DNA from: Singulisphaera sp. GP187
GTDB lineage: Bacteria > Planctomycetota > Planctomycetia > Gemmatales > Gemmataceae
Assembly: GCA_945861245.1 (NCBI GenBank)
Contig: CAMAUE010000028.1
Location: 1-45,920, forward strand
Length of the DNA: 45,920 nucleotides
Direction: 5' to 3'
Made by a program: the position numbers and the translations under genes. Below are positions 10,465-19,504 of this stretch, piece after piece; the first letter of the stretch is position 1, and each line of letters begins with the position of its first letter. The notes under the pieces are model-generated. The model did no database searches and was not told the origin of the DNA. It worked only from the letters and a program-made list of their open reading frames with translations.

Positions 10465-12963
10465 ATGCACGCACGCATTGCGATTATCGCGATTTTTCTT
10501 TTTTGCTGCCAGTACGCACATGCCGTGATCGTCGCGAAGACGCCACTCAAGGCGATCGAAGGCTCGGCGACGTTCGTGCTCGTGGGCAAGGTGGACAAGC
10601 ATTATCCCGAACGACCGGCGATGATGGTCGTCGCCATTGAAGACATCAAAGGTAAGGCGCCGTTCCGCGAGTTGCCGATCAATCTGCTCGTCACCGATCC
10701 GGAATCGCGCAAGAAGAATCAGATCGAGCCGTTGCTGAAACGCTTTGGACCGGACCTGGAGATTGTTTTTTTCATCACGCAGAAGGAGGAAAACCTGATC
10801 ACCTTCGCGTTCGCCAATGGTACATGGTTTCAACTGCACGGCACGGCCACGGAGAAGGACAAGGCTGTTTTTCAGCTTTTGTCGGCGGAGCCGTATTTTC
10901 GCAAATCGTTCAACGGCACGACAGCAGAGCTGCGAAAGCTGCTCAAGGATTCCGCCGCGGGCAAGATCAAACTGCCGTCGAAAGTCGATGACAAAGTCGA
11001 ACCTGGCTTCGGCCCGGAATACACGCCGAAGAAAAGCTCTGCTCTGCCGGTCGACCGGTTCTTCGGTGCTGCACCAATCATGGGCGGTTCGCTGTTCGCT
11101 GTGATCCCCACGATTGGACTGGGCGCTCCGCTGGCGATCCTGGCGATCCTGTTTCCGAGCGTGTTCGGCGGCGTGTTCGTGCTGTTTCGGCAATGGATGG
11201 CGTTCATCACGCTCTTGAGTCTCAATAGCACCCTACTGCTCCTGCATGTTCTGGGGACCGGTTTCTTGCCGCGCGATAGCTGGTGGACGACACGGGCGGC
11301 GGCGTGGATCGTCATGAGCATTGTCAGCTTCGCCTGCACCTACTGGGCGTGGCGTCGGCAACTGAGCATGCTCGCCGACGGCGAACCCGAAACGCCCGCG
11401 CGAACCGAATTGGCGGTCCTCGGCTTCATGACCGGCGGCTGTGTTCTGATGACGCTTGGCCTTGCGATTTTCTCGCAGCCAATCCGCTGGTCGGACCTAG
11501 GCTGGACGTTGACGGTGGTCATGACGCTGGCGATCGTCGCCGGCACGCTGCATCGCGTTTGGCAGGCGACGCGCCGCCCCGGACCGTTCGCCGCGCCGCC
11601 GATTTCGACCGAAGGCGTCATCGCCGCCGCGATGCTGTGCGGACATCTCGCATTCTTTCCGTTGTTCACATCGGGAAGCGTTGATGCCTCAGGCGCTATC
11701 ACAGGCAAACAACAGGTGGGAAGCGTACAAGGCAAGGTCTCGGCCGTCCAGCAGAAGTGGGTTTATACGGCTCCGGAGAACGTGTTCGGCATGTTCGCGA
11801 ATTCGCCTTTGATCGATGGCGATGCCGTCTATTCGTCGTACTCCGACGCAACGCAGCGTGCCACAATGGTGCGCCTCGACCGCCATACCGGCGTACAGAA
11901 GTGGCAGTTCTACGGCAAGAAGGCCGACCTGCGCCAGATGATCTCAACGGCATGTATCGCCGACGGCAAGCTCTACTTCGGCGAAGGCTTTCACGATGAC
12001 CAGAACTGCCGACTCTTCTGCGTCGATGCCGAGAAGGGCAAAGAACTATGGTCGTTCGCTACCAAAGGCCAAACCGAATCGAGTCCGGCCGTTGCCCATG
12101 GCAAGGTCTATATCGGCGCGGGCAACGACGGCGTCTATTGCCTGGATACGCAGAAAAGCCACGAAGCGGGCAAGGGCGTCGTCGCCTGGCGTTTCCCACC
12201 CGCAGACTACAAAGGCCGGCTGCTGCGTTTTGGCGGCGGCATGGTCATCGTCGACGATCGCTTGTACTGCGCCACTGGCGAGGATCGCAATGAAACCAAG
12301 GACAAGGGCGAGACCGCGCTCTTCTGTTTCGACGCCAACACGGGCAAAGAACTATGGCGCAAGACCGCACCGTATCCGGTTTGGCCTGCACCGGTTGTCC
12401 GTGACGGGCTTGTGTTCGTCGCATCAGGTAACGGCGATGTGTTCTCCGATGTCAAGGAACCCGAGAAAACCGGCGGCTCCGTGCAATGCTTCAACGCCAA
12501 GGACGGCAAGGAACTGTGGGCGAAGTCGTTTCCCAACGGAATCATCGATTCTCCCGCCGTCGATGGGCATCGTATCTATTTCGGCTGCAGGGACGGCCAT
12601 GCCTACTGTATCAACCGAGCGACGGGCGAGACAATCTGGAAATACTTCCTGGAATCGCCGATCGTCTCAACGCCGGTCCTCGACTGCGATGCAGGTCGCG
12701 AACGCTCGCTCAGCGTTTTTTATGTAACCACCGGCGGCCGAGTCTCCTGCATGAATGCCCACGATGGCGAGATGAATTGGCAGTTCGACCTGAAAGAAAA
12801 ACGCCCGCTGACATCAACCTCGCCTCGGCTCGTCGTGACGCGCATCGACGACGGCTATCGCCGTCAGCTCTATTTCGGGTGCGGCATCGGCGGCGGTGCG
12901 ATTGAAGTCTACGACAATCAGCCGACATTTTATTGCCTCGAAGACAAGGTTCTTGTGAAATGA
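10465..12963 (+). CDS. Membrane-anchored PQQ-like beta-propeller protein
   Basis: An 832-aa protein with three parts. An N-terminal signal-like helix (MHARIAIIAIFLFCCQYAHA) precedes an exported domain of about 170 residues that I do not recognise. A central region of about 210-410 has roughly six hydrophobic helices. The C-terminal half (about 430-830) is an outer-membrane-assembly/PQQ-type propeller with repeated blades such as LFCVDAEKGKELWS, VYCLDTQKSHEAG, LFCFDANTGKELWR and YCINRATGETIWK. The propeller would sit outside the cytoplasm. Fusion of such a propeller to a multi-helix membrane block is unusual. It follows the permease in the same direction with a palindrome between them; a functional link is possible but unproven. 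Confidence 0.82.
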   Translation: MHARIAIIAIFLFCCQYAHAVIVAKTPLKAIEGSATFVLVGKVDKHYPERPAMMVVAIEDIKGKAPFRELPINLLVTDPESRKKNQIEPLLKRFGPDLEIVFFITQKEENLITFAFANGTWFQLHGTATEKDKAVFQLLSAEPYFRKSFNGTTAELRKLLKDSAAGKIKLPSKVDDKVEPGFGPEYTPKKSSALPVDRFFGAAPIMGGSLFAVIPTIGLGAPLAILAILFPSVFGGVFVLFRQWMAFITLLSLNSTLLLLHVLGTGFLPRDSWWTTRAAAWIVMSIVSFACTYWAWRRQLSMLADGEPETPARTELAVLGFMTGGCVLMTLGLAIFSQPIRWSDLGWTLTVVMTLAIVAGTLHRVWQATRRPGPFAAPPISTEGVIAAAMLCGHLAFFPLFTSGSVDASGAITGKQQVGSVQGKVSAVQQKWVYTAPENVFGMFANSPLIDGDAVYSSYSDATQRATMVRLDRHTGVQKWQFYGKKADLRQMISTACIADGKLYFGEGFHDDQNCRLFCVDAEKGKELWSFATKGQTESSPAVAHGKVYIGAGNDGVYCLDTQKSHEAGKGVVAWRFPPADYKGRLLRFGGGMVIVDDRLYCATGEDRNETKDKGETALFCFDANTGKELWRKTAPYPVWPAPVVRDGLVFVASGNGDVFSDVKEPEKTGGSVQCFNAKDGKELWAKSFPNGIIDSPAVDGHRIYFGCRDGHAYCINRATGETIWKYFLESPIVSTPVLDCDAGRERSLSVFYVTTGGRVSCMNAHDGEMNWQFDLKEKRPLTSTSPRLVVTRIDDGYRRQLYFGCGIGGGAIEVYDNQPTFYCLEDKVLVK

Positions 12964-12968
12964 CCTCC

Positions 12969-13041
12969 AAGCCCGCAGGCGAGCGTAGTGAGCTTGCGCG
13001 GATTGAACCCGCGCAGGCTCGCTACGCTCGCCTGCGGGCTT
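12969..13041. repeat. 33-bp palindrome after the membrane propeller gene
   Basis: Arms 12969-13001 and 13009-13041 pair with two mismatches around a 7-nt loop. It begins 6 nt after the stop codon and ends 27 nt before the next start. It is the only feature in the gap, so it is the best candidate for a transcription end or processing hairpin there. Confidence 0.9.
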
Positions 13042-13068
13042 GATAACCACCCCACCCGATTCCACCTC

Positions 13069-15864
13069 ATGATCTACTTTTTCGGCAACGGCAACGCAGA
13101 CGGTAACGGCGAGATCAAGCACCTCATCGGCGGCAAAGGCGCGAGCCTCGCCGATATGACGCGTGCCGGCCTCAACGTCCCGCCTGGTTTCACCATCTCT
13201 ACGGAAGCCTGCGATTATTATCACACGCACGCCAAGCAGTGGCCCACCGATCTCGAAACGGCCGTGCGAGAGAATTTCGTCAGACTCGAAAAACTCGCAG
13301 GCCGTGCGTTCGGCGTCGGCGCGCGGCCGTTGCTCGTCGCCGTCCGCTCAGGTGCCGCGCAGTCGATGCCTGGCATGATGGACACGTTACTCAACGTCGG
13401 CCTGAACCCAGAATGCGTCGTCGCCATCGCTGAGCGCAGCGGCGATCCGCGTGGTGTTTGGCGAGCGTATCTGCATTTCCTCCGCATGTTCGCCCATACC
13501 GTCGCCAATGTGCAACACGAAAGCCTCGACGACACGGATCTCGACGCTGACCACCTCCGAACCGCATGCGATCTGTTGCGCAGTCGTTATCGTGCCGCTG
13601 TCGGCAACGACCTCCCGACCGACCCGTGGACGATGTTGCGCGTTGCCATCAATACCGTGTTCGAGTCCTGGCAGAACGAACGCGCCATCACCTATCGCAA
13701 ACACAACAAGATCGACGGGCTTATCGGCACCGCAGTCACCGTGCAGATGATGTGTCCGTCGGAAGTCTCCGGCATCCTGTTCACCGCCAATCCGGTGAGC
13801 CAGGCCGGCGAGATCATCATCGAGTCGTCGTTCGGTCTCGGCGAGGCGATCGTGCTCGGCAAAGTCACGCCGGATCGTTTCGTCTTCGACAAGACGACGC
13901 TAGCGGTCAAGGAACGTGTGATTACGCGCAAAGACAAACGGCTCGAAACGTTCGTCGAGGAAGGCACAGGCCAAACCGGCGGGCGCGACGACGCCTCGCT
14001 CCGCGACGAGCAAGCACGCGATCTCGCTCAATTGGGGCTGCGAGTCGAGGCGTTCTTCGGCTCGCCATGCGACATCGAATGGGCGATTTCGCGTGGCCAA
14101 TACTTTCTGCTACAAGCAAGACCGATCCGCTTCAAGGAAAGCGACACACCGACATTCGACGCGGCCCAACGTGAGCGCGTTCGCCTGGAGGAAATCGCGA
14201 CGTTGCGAGCCAATGTGGAGCCGACGGGCACAGTGTGGAGCCGATTCAACCTTGCCGAGATTCTGCCCGAGCCGACGCCGATGACGTGGGCGATCGTGAA
14301 GCGTTTCATGTCGGGCCGCGGCGGGTTCGGGCAGATGTATCGCGACATCGGATTCAATCCCGATCCGGCTCTTGACGACCTCGGCATGTTCGATCTCGTT
14401 TGTGGCAGGCCGTATTGCAATCTGAGTCGGGAACCGCGAATGCAGTATAGGGATTTGCCGTTCGAGCATCGCTTTGACGTGCTGAAACGAAATCCGAACA
14501 AGGCACTCTATCCGCAAGCGACGTTCAATCCGCGGCGAGCGGGTTTGGCGTTCTTCATCAAGCTGCCAATTATTTTCTTCCGCATGTGGTGGTCGCAGAT
14601 TCAGCAGCAACGGCTGATCCAAACGTTTGCGGACGATTTCGAGAAAGTCGTTCTGCCGCCGTACCTGGCCGAGATTGACAAAGCGCGAACCGAGGATTGG
14701 TCGAAGCTGTCGGGCCGAGACGTGCTTGCCAAGATGGATGCGTGGATCGCACTGACGCTATTCGATTTCGCCAGGCATAGCTTGAAGCCGACGGCGCTGG
14801 CGGCGATGGTGCTCGGTAATCTCGAACGTGCGTTTGCCGCTCGGCTGCGGCCTGCGAATGGCACGCCTGAAGAGTCGGCGGCGCTCGGACTGCAACGCGC
14901 CCAGGCGGCATTGCGCGAGTTGGTAATGGGCGTGCATCCCGACGAACACACCGACCTGCCCGCCGGGATTCGTGCGGTGCGCGAAGGGCGACTCGATCGT
15001 GCCGAGTTCTTGCGGCGTTTCGGTCATCGCGGCAGCCAGGAGATGGAACTGGCGAAACCACGCTGGATCGAGAACCATACCGCCCTCGATGCGATGCTCG
15101 ACGCGCCGGCGCCGAGTGTCTCGGCTTACGACCCGGCCAAGATCGAAGAGAATTGGCAGCACGCCTGGCGGAAACTTGCCGATGATGCGCGGCTCCTGCC
15201 CACGCAACTGCCAGCGGTCGAAGCAGAGCTGCGCCGTCTACAACGTTACATGAGCCTGCGCGAGTCGGCGAAGCATCACCTGCTCCGCGGCTATCAGCAG
15301 ATTCGCCGAGCACTCGTCGAACTGGATCGGCGTTATCAGCTCGACGGCGGCATTTTCTTTCTTACGCTTGACGATCTGCGAGAATTGACGAAGTTGGCCG
15401 AGGGGAAGGCGCCGATTGGTTTCTTCGAGAAGATCGAGACAAACCGCACACGTCGAGCGATCGCGCTGAGTCTGCCGCTGCCGACAGTCATTTATAGCGA
15501 CGACCTCGAGGCAATCGGACGGGAGTTGGCGGTCGGCGCAGTAGACTTATTGCAAGGCGTGCCGTTGTCCGCCGGCGTGGTCGAGGCTCAGGCGTGGGTG
15601 CTGAGCGACCTGTCAGCTGCGGAGATGCCGCACGAGCCGTATATCTTGGTGTGCCCTTCGACGGACCCCGCGTGGGTTCCGCTGTTCGTGCATGCGCGTG
15701 GCCTGGTGATGGAGACCGGCGGGATGCTATCGCATGGCGCAATCGTCGCGCGCGAGTTCGGCCTACCGGCAGTGGCAGGCATCGCCGACGTGCATCGCCG
15801 ACTCAAGACCGGCCAACGGTTACGCATCGACGGCGCGACTGGGACGGTGCAGGTGATCGGGTGA
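13069..15864 (+). CDS. PPDK/PEP-synthase-family phosphotransferase lacking the PEP-binding barrel
   Basis: A 931-aa protein. The N-terminal about 350 residues are an ATP-grasp domain close to pyruvate, phosphate dikinase: GGKGASLADM near residue 20, VRSGAAQSMPGMMDT near 87-101, and QARPI at the domain end. The C-terminus is a swivelling phosphohistidine domain with GGMLSHGAIVARE, catalytic His at about 889. Between them lie about 450 residues I cannot assign, and the C-terminal PEP/pyruvate TIM barrel of PPDK is absent. This order (ATP-grasp, substrate domain, phosphohistidine) is that of rifampin phosphotransferase and similar dikinases, which use ATP to phosphorylate another substrate. The substrate here is unknown. 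The ATG at 13069 starts at the family N-terminus; upstream codons in frame derive from the palindrome. Confidence 0.82.
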   Translation: MIYFFGNGNADGNGEIKHLIGGKGASLADMTRAGLNVPPGFTISTEACDYYHTHAKQWPTDLETAVRENFVRLEKLAGRAFGVGARPLLVAVRSGAAQSMPGMMDTLLNVGLNPECVVAIAERSGDPRGVWRAYLHFLRMFAHTVANVQHESLDDTDLDADHLRTACDLLRSRYRAAVGNDLPTDPWTMLRVAINTVFESWQNERAITYRKHNKIDGLIGTAVTVQMMCPSEVSGILFTANPVSQAGEIIIESSFGLGEAIVLGKVTPDRFVFDKTTLAVKERVITRKDKRLETFVEEGTGQTGGRDDASLRDEQARDLAQLGLRVEAFFGSPCDIEWAISRGQYFLLQARPIRFKESDTPTFDAAQRERVRLEEIATLRANVEPTGTVWSRFNLAEILPEPTPMTWAIVKRFMSGRGGFGQMYRDIGFNPDPALDDLGMFDLVCGRPYCNLSREPRMQYRDLPFEHRFDVLKRNPNKALYPQATFNPRRAGLAFFIKLPIIFFRMWWSQIQQQRLIQTFADDFEKVVLPPYLAEIDKARTEDWSKLSGRDVLAKMDAWIALTLFDFARHSLKPTALAAMVLGNLERAFAARLRPANGTPEESAALGLQRAQAALRELVMGVHPDEHTDLPAGIRAVREGRLDRAEFLRRFGHRGSQEMELAKPRWIENHTALDAMLDAPAPSVSAYDPAKIEENWQHAWRKLADDARLLPTQLPAVEAELRRLQRYMSLRESAKHHLLRGYQQIRRALVELDRRYQLDGGIFFLTLDDLRELTKLAEGKAPIGFFEKIETNRTRRAIALSLPLPTVIYSDDLEAIGRELAVGAVDLLQGVPLSAGVVEAQAWVLSDLSAAEMPHEPYILVCPSTDPAWVPLFVHARGLVMETGGMLSHGAIVAREFGLPAVAGIADVHRRLKTGQRLRIDGATGTVQVIG

Positions 15865-15874
15865 CAGAAGGGCT

Positions 15875-15911
15875 CAAGCCCCAGGATGAGCGCAGCGATT
15901 CCTAGGGCTTG
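15875..15911. repeat. 12-bp palindrome just after a stop codon
   Basis: Arms 15875-15886 and 15900-15911 pair with a single G-T position around 13 nt. It starts 10 nt after the phosphotransferase stop. It may act as a hairpin terminator, though no T-run follows. Confidence 0.7.
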
Positions 15912-15916
15912 GACGG

Positions 15917-16156
15917 ATGATTGCAAAGTGTTGTAATCTTTTCCATGTCGATAGTGCCGACTTGATGACAATTTTGCAAAACCAAAACAAGCCCAATCTG
16001 CCGTCTACTCCATTCGACGCCACAACCATTTTGTCACGAACTGGTTACAGCGAATCACAAGCGTGGCCTGAACTTTGGCACGCTGATTGCTTTTACTTTC
16101 TCTCGAATGAATCAACACAGGAAGGTTCAACGAGGTTGAACTTTCTCACGCCATAA
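15917..16156 (+). CDS. Possible small hypothetical protein (79 aa)
   Basis: An open frame of 79 codons with no domain I recognise and no clear ribosome binding site. The composition is mixed, without a signal peptide or membrane helix. The only support is position: a strong intrinsic terminator begins 37 nt after its stop and no other gene would use that terminator. It may equally be a non-coding transcript or nothing. Confidence 0.2.
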   Translation: MIAKCCNLFHVDSADLMTILQNQNKPNLPSTPFDATTILSRTGYSESQAWPELWHADCFYFLSNESTQEGSTRLNFLTP

Positions 16157-16192
16157 CTCCCGTCCCCTAACAAGTCATGACCCAATCCCCCT

Positions 16193-16225
16193 CCACCCGC
16201 TGGCAACAGCGGGTGGTGTCTTTTT
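16193..16225 (+). terminator. Intrinsic (rho-independent) terminator, orphan
   Basis: CCACCCGCTG (16193-16202) pairs exactly with CAGCGGGTGG (16207-16216) around a GCAA tetraloop, followed by TGTCTTTTT. This is the cleanest intrinsic terminator in the window. It lies about 330 nt past the phosphotransferase stop, with a separate palindrome in between, so it may end a small transcript from this gap. Confidence 0.85.
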
Positions 16226-16373
16226 GTACGGCAGGTCCAAACTCATCTTGACTCAAACTTTCTATTTCAACTACGCTGCCACCGCGTCAGGATGGACGCA
16301 ATCTAAATTCCCAGAGAAATACACCGTCGCTTACGCTTCCGGCTCTGGAGTGCCAAGGAAACGGAGTTCTCGC

Positions 16374-17168
16374 ATGTTGACCTCGCTACTACGCTACGCC
16401 AAGCGTTGGGTCTCGCCGACGGTCGCGCTGAATTCGCAGTATCCGCCGTGCGTACCGGAATGGTGCGACGCGATGGCGGAGTGCCAATCGGCAATTTGGT
16501 GGAAGGTCAAGCCGTACACGATGACCAGCGTCGAGCGTGTCGTCACGCTTTGTCAGAGCATTGCTTATCTTGAACGCCGCGATATTCCCGGCGCGATTGT
16601 CGAGTGCGGTGTGTGGAAGGGCGGCAGCATGTTGGCGGCGGCGCTGGCGCTGGAATCGCTTGGCGCTACCGATCGCGAATTGTTCCTCTTCGACACCTTC
16701 GCTGGCATGACCGAACCCGCCGACCTCGATGTCGATTGGCAAGGTAGATCTGCTCGTGAACTCCTACGGCTGCATTCGACCGAGGGTGAGTTGTACCGCG
16801 CAAATGCGTCGCTCGACGAGGTCAAACAAACGCTGATGCAATCGCGCTACCCGTGGGAGAAGCTGTGCTTTGTGCCTGGCAAGGTCGAGGACACGCTCCC
16901 ACGCCATGCTCCAGGCCAAATCGCACTGCTTCGGCTCGATACCGATTGGCACGGCTCGACCCGGCATGAGTTGGAGCATCTTTATCCGAGGCTGGCGGAC
17001 GGCGGCATCCTCATCATCGACGACTATGGCCATTGGCAGGGAGCGAAACGCGCCGTCGATGGCTACTTCCGCGACCACGGTATCGACGCCGACCTGCGCA
17101 CGATCGATTTCACCGGACGATTGCTGGTCAAGACAGCGGATGTCCGCGTCATGGCGCGAGCGGCGTGA
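16374..17168 (+). CDS. TylF/MycF-like SAM-dependent O-methyltransferase
   Basis: A 264-aa protein of the macrocin O-methyltransferase (TylF) family, which methylates sugar hydroxyls using S-adenosylmethionine and a metal ion. The SAM-binding segment is VECGVWKGGSMLAAALAL near residues 79-96. The metal and substrate region is LDTDWHGSTRHELEHLYPRL near 188-207, followed by GGILIIDDYGHWQGAK. The ATG at 16374 has GGAG at 16363-16366 with 7-nt spacing, which sets the start; upstream in-frame codons include part of a palindrome. It heads a run of a methyltransferase and a glycosyltransferase, so the likely substrate is a sugar on a surface glycan or glycosylated metabolite. Confidence 0.85.
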   Translation: MLTSLLRYAKRWVSPTVALNSQYPPCVPEWCDAMAECQSAIWWKVKPYTMTSVERVVTLCQSIAYLERRDIPGAIVECGVWKGGSMLAAALALESLGATDRELFLFDTFAGMTEPADLDVDWQGRSARELLRLHSTEGELYRANASLDEVKQTLMQSRYPWEKLCFVPGKVEDTLPRHAPGQIALLRLDTDWHGSTRHELEHLYPRLADGGILIIDDYGHWQGAKRAVDGYFRDHGIDADLRTIDFTGRLLVKTADVRVMARAA

Positions 17169-17184
17169 ACGGCGTGAACAAAGA

Positions 17185-17319
17185 AACTAACCACAGAGGC
17201 ACAGAGGACACAGAGAAAATGCTTGGGATTGTGCGTTGAAAGTCTCACGATTCGCTCTGTTCGTTTCGTCTCTTATTCTGCGTATTTCCTCTGTGTCCTC
17301 TGTGCCTCTGTGGTTAGTT
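17185..17319. repeat. 135-bp element with 31-bp perfect inverted repeats (CACAGAGG type)
   Basis: Arms 17185-17215 and 17289-17319 are exact reverse complements rich in CACAGAGG units. The 73-nt loop resembles the loop of a second copy at 40251-40377 (shared TTGTG..TTGA and TCACGATTC). Partial CACAGAG traces also occur near 29791 and 33385. It lies between the two methyltransferase genes. It may be a non-autonomous mobile element or an RNA hairpin. Confidence 0.88.
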
Positions 17320-17345
17320 CTGCATTTCCTTAGGGCGCGTCGAAC

Positions 17346-18173
17346 ATGCTTCTCACCACAACCACGAACCTGCGTTTGCTCAACCTCGGCTGCGGACGGC
17401 GATTTCATCCGGACTGGACGAATCTCGATTTGCATCCGTGCGATCCGGCCGTTGCGCTGTGGGATGTGCACCAGCCGTTGCCTTTTGCGGATGGCTCATT
17501 TGATATCGTCTATCATTCACATTTGTTGGAACATTTGCCCGCGGACTGTGCGTTGACGTTTCTTCGCGAATGCCGGCGTGTACTGACGCCCGGCGGGATC
17601 GTGCGGATCGCGGTTCCCGATCTCGAGGTTATCGTGCAACTTTATCTCAAAGCGATTCACGCGGCATGGGATGGCAACCGCGAGTCAATGCGCAATCATC
17701 GTTGGCTAGTCACCGAGTTGTACGACCAAACCACGCGCGAAACGCCCGGCGGAACGATTGCCAAGCAGGCGAATGGGCAAGAGCCATTCAGCACACTTGC
17801 CTGGGATCGCCTCGGCGAGGACGGCGCTATTTTGCGGCAATCCGTCGAACGAAAGTCCGCACCGCCAACCTGGCGTGACCGTCTTCGCGGCTGGGTCTTC
17901 GGATCGTGGCACGAGCGCATCATTCGCTGGTTGCTTGGCGACGAGTACGCTCTCCTTCAAGTTGGTCGTTTCCGCCGATCCGGCGAGATTCATCATTGGA
18001 TGTATGACCGCGTATCACTGCGGACGCTGCTGCATCAGGCCGGCTTCGGGAACTTCCGCTGCGTGTCGGCGAACGAAAGCGCGATCGACGGGTGGACATC
18101 GTATCACCTCGACACGTTGGCAGATGGCAGTATTCGCAAGCCCGATTCCATTTACGTGGAGGCGCAAGCGTGA
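17346..18173 (+). CDS. Class I SAM-dependent methyltransferase
   Basis: A 275-aa protein. The Rossmann motif I is LLNLGCGRRFHPDW (residues about 11-24), with an acidic residue in NLDLHP after strand 2, then SFDIVYHSHLLEHLP (about 51-65) and ECRRVLTPGGIVRIAVPDLE, all typical of type 11/predicted SAM methyltransferases found in sugar and lipopolysaccharide clusters. The C-terminal half is specific and ends in TLADGSIRKPDSIYVEA, common in such glycan cluster enzymes. Its stop overlaps the GTG of the following glycosyltransferase by 4 bp, so the two are translated together. The substrate is unknown; a surface glycan is likely from context. Confidence 0.82.
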   Translation: MLLTTTTNLRLLNLGCGRRFHPDWTNLDLHPCDPAVALWDVHQPLPFADGSFDIVYHSHLLEHLPADCALTFLRECRRVLTPGGIVRIAVPDLEVIVQLYLKAIHAAWDGNRESMRNHRWLVTELYDQTTRETPGGTIAKQANGQEPFSTLAWDRLGEDGAILRQSVERKSAPPTWRDRLRGWVFGSWHERIIRWLLGDEYALLQVGRFRRSGEIHHWMYDRVSLRTLLHQAGFGNFRCVSANESAIDGWTSYHLDTLADGSIRKPDSIYVEAQA

Positions 18174-19504
18174 GCACGCCCACCATCGCCATCGTTTCGG
18201 ATCATGAAACCGCTGGCGGGGCTGCGGTGGCGACTCGTCGCATCGAAGCGTCGCTTCGCCTGGGCATGCCGGATTGGCGGATCGCTCGCATCGCATTCTT
18301 TGGCGATGACCAGGAACGCGAATTGGGCCATCGGCACATCCTGCAACCTTGCGAGTCGCCGCTGGCAATGCAACTGATGCGACTGCCGCGCAAGCTCATG
18401 CCGAGCCGATTTCCCCGACCGGCGTCGCCTGCGTTTGCCGAGCGAAGTTTGAAACAGGCCCTCAGCGAAATTCGACCGGACGTCATCCAGTTGAACAATG
18501 TGCATGGCGCGGCCGATTGGGGCTGGGGATCGTGGATGGTCGAAACGTGCTTGCAGTTCGCACCGGTCGTGTGGACGTTGCACGATATGTGGAGTTTTAC
18601 AGGCCGATGTGCGTATGCCTACGACTGCGAGAGATTCGTGGCGGGCTGCGATGCGACCTGTCCGACGGCCAACGAGTATCCACGTCTCGCGCTGGAGCAA
18701 ATCGGCCCGGCCTGGCGCGAAAGGCGCACGCTGTATGCACGACATCGACAGCGTTTGACGATCGTAATGCCCTCACGCTGGTTGGCGTCGCAAGCGCGGC
18801 GCGGGTTATTCGCCGAGCACCGGATCGACGTGATCCCGTATGGCGTGCCTGCGGCGGACCAGATTCCGCGACGCGAGGCGAGAATGGCGCTCGGGTTGGC
18901 GGCCGATGGTCCGGTGCTGCTGTTGGCGGCCGTCGATCTGAGGGAACGCCGCAAGGGTGCTGACATCCTGCGTGAGCTTTGGTTGAACAAGCCGCATCGC
19001 CCGCTGACGTTGCTGACGATGGGTTCCGGTGTCGTGCCTGTCGCCGATTCCCCGATTCGCGTGCATTCGCTGGGCTACGTCGCAGATGACCGGACCAAGA
19101 CGCTAGCCTACGCCGCGGCCGATGCCCTGTTGCATCCGGCGCCGGTCGATAACCTTCCCAACACGGTGTTGGAAGCGATGGCCAGCGGCACGCCGACGAT
19201 CGCTTTGCCCATCGGCGGGTTGCCGGAACTCGTCAGCCCGGGCGTCACGGGTTGGCTTGCCGAGCGAGCGACAAGCGATGGGCTAAGCGAAGCCGTTGGC
19301 GCGGCACTGCGGGCGATTGAGTTCGGGCTGGACCTGCGCGAGTCATGTCGCGCGGTTGCGATGGCGGAGTATTCGCTGCGATTGCAAGGCGAGCGGTATC
19401 GCGCGTTGATTGACGAGATGTACCCGTTTAGCCGCTCGCCTTTGGCGAGCGCGACTCAAGCGTCGTGCGTCACCCGTTCGCGCTCGCCAAAGGCGAACGG
19501 CTAA
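18170..19504 (+). CDS. GT4-family glycosyltransferase with a repeat-derived C-terminus
   Basis: A 444-aa GT-B glycosyltransferase starting at GTG 18170 within the previous stop (GTGA overlap). The N-terminal acceptor domain opens with VSDHETAGGAAVATRRI and has VWTLHDMWSFTGRCAYAYDC, a pattern seen in WcaC-like colanic acid-type enzymes. The C-terminal donor domain has PAPVDNLPNTVLEAMASGTP with the family's conserved Glu, then GGLPELV and GVTGWL. It transfers a sugar from a nucleotide donor, probably to a surface glycan on the cytoplasmic side. The last 26 residues (from about 419) are encoded by the palindrome at 19426-19506 and are rich in Ser and Arg, so the native terminus has been replaced. 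Confidence 0.87.
   Translation: MSTPTIAIVSDHETAGGAAVATRRIEASLRLGMPDWRIARIAFFGDDQERELGHRHILQPCESPLAMQLMRLPRKLMPSRFPRPASPAFAERSLKQALSEIRPDVIQLNNVHGAADWGWGSWMVETCLQFAPVVWTLHDMWSFTGRCAYAYDCERFVAGCDATCPTANEYPRLALEQIGPAWRERRTLYARHRQRLTIVMPSRWLASQARRGLFAEHRIDVIPYGVPAADQIPRREARMALGLAADGPVLLLAAVDLRERRKGADILRELWLNKPHRPLTLLTMGSGVVPVADSPIRVHSLGYVADDRTKTLAYAAADALLHPAPVDNLPNTVLEAMASGTPTIALPIGGLPELVSPGVTGWLAERATSDGLSEAVGAALRAIEFGLDLRESCRAVAMAEYSLRLQGERYRALIDEMYPFSRSPLASATQASCVTRSRSPKANG

Larger units (their letters stand above)
15865..16373. other. 509-bp gap with palindrome, small open frame and intrinsic terminator
   Basis: The gap contains a 12-bp palindrome just after the preceding stop, a 79-codon open frame (15917-16156), a textbook intrinsic terminator (16193-16225) and a solitary half-palindrome (about 16324-16346, GTCGCTTACGCTTCCGG) upstream of the TylF-like gene. 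The terminator implies that a short transcript ends in this gap. Confidence 0.6.
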
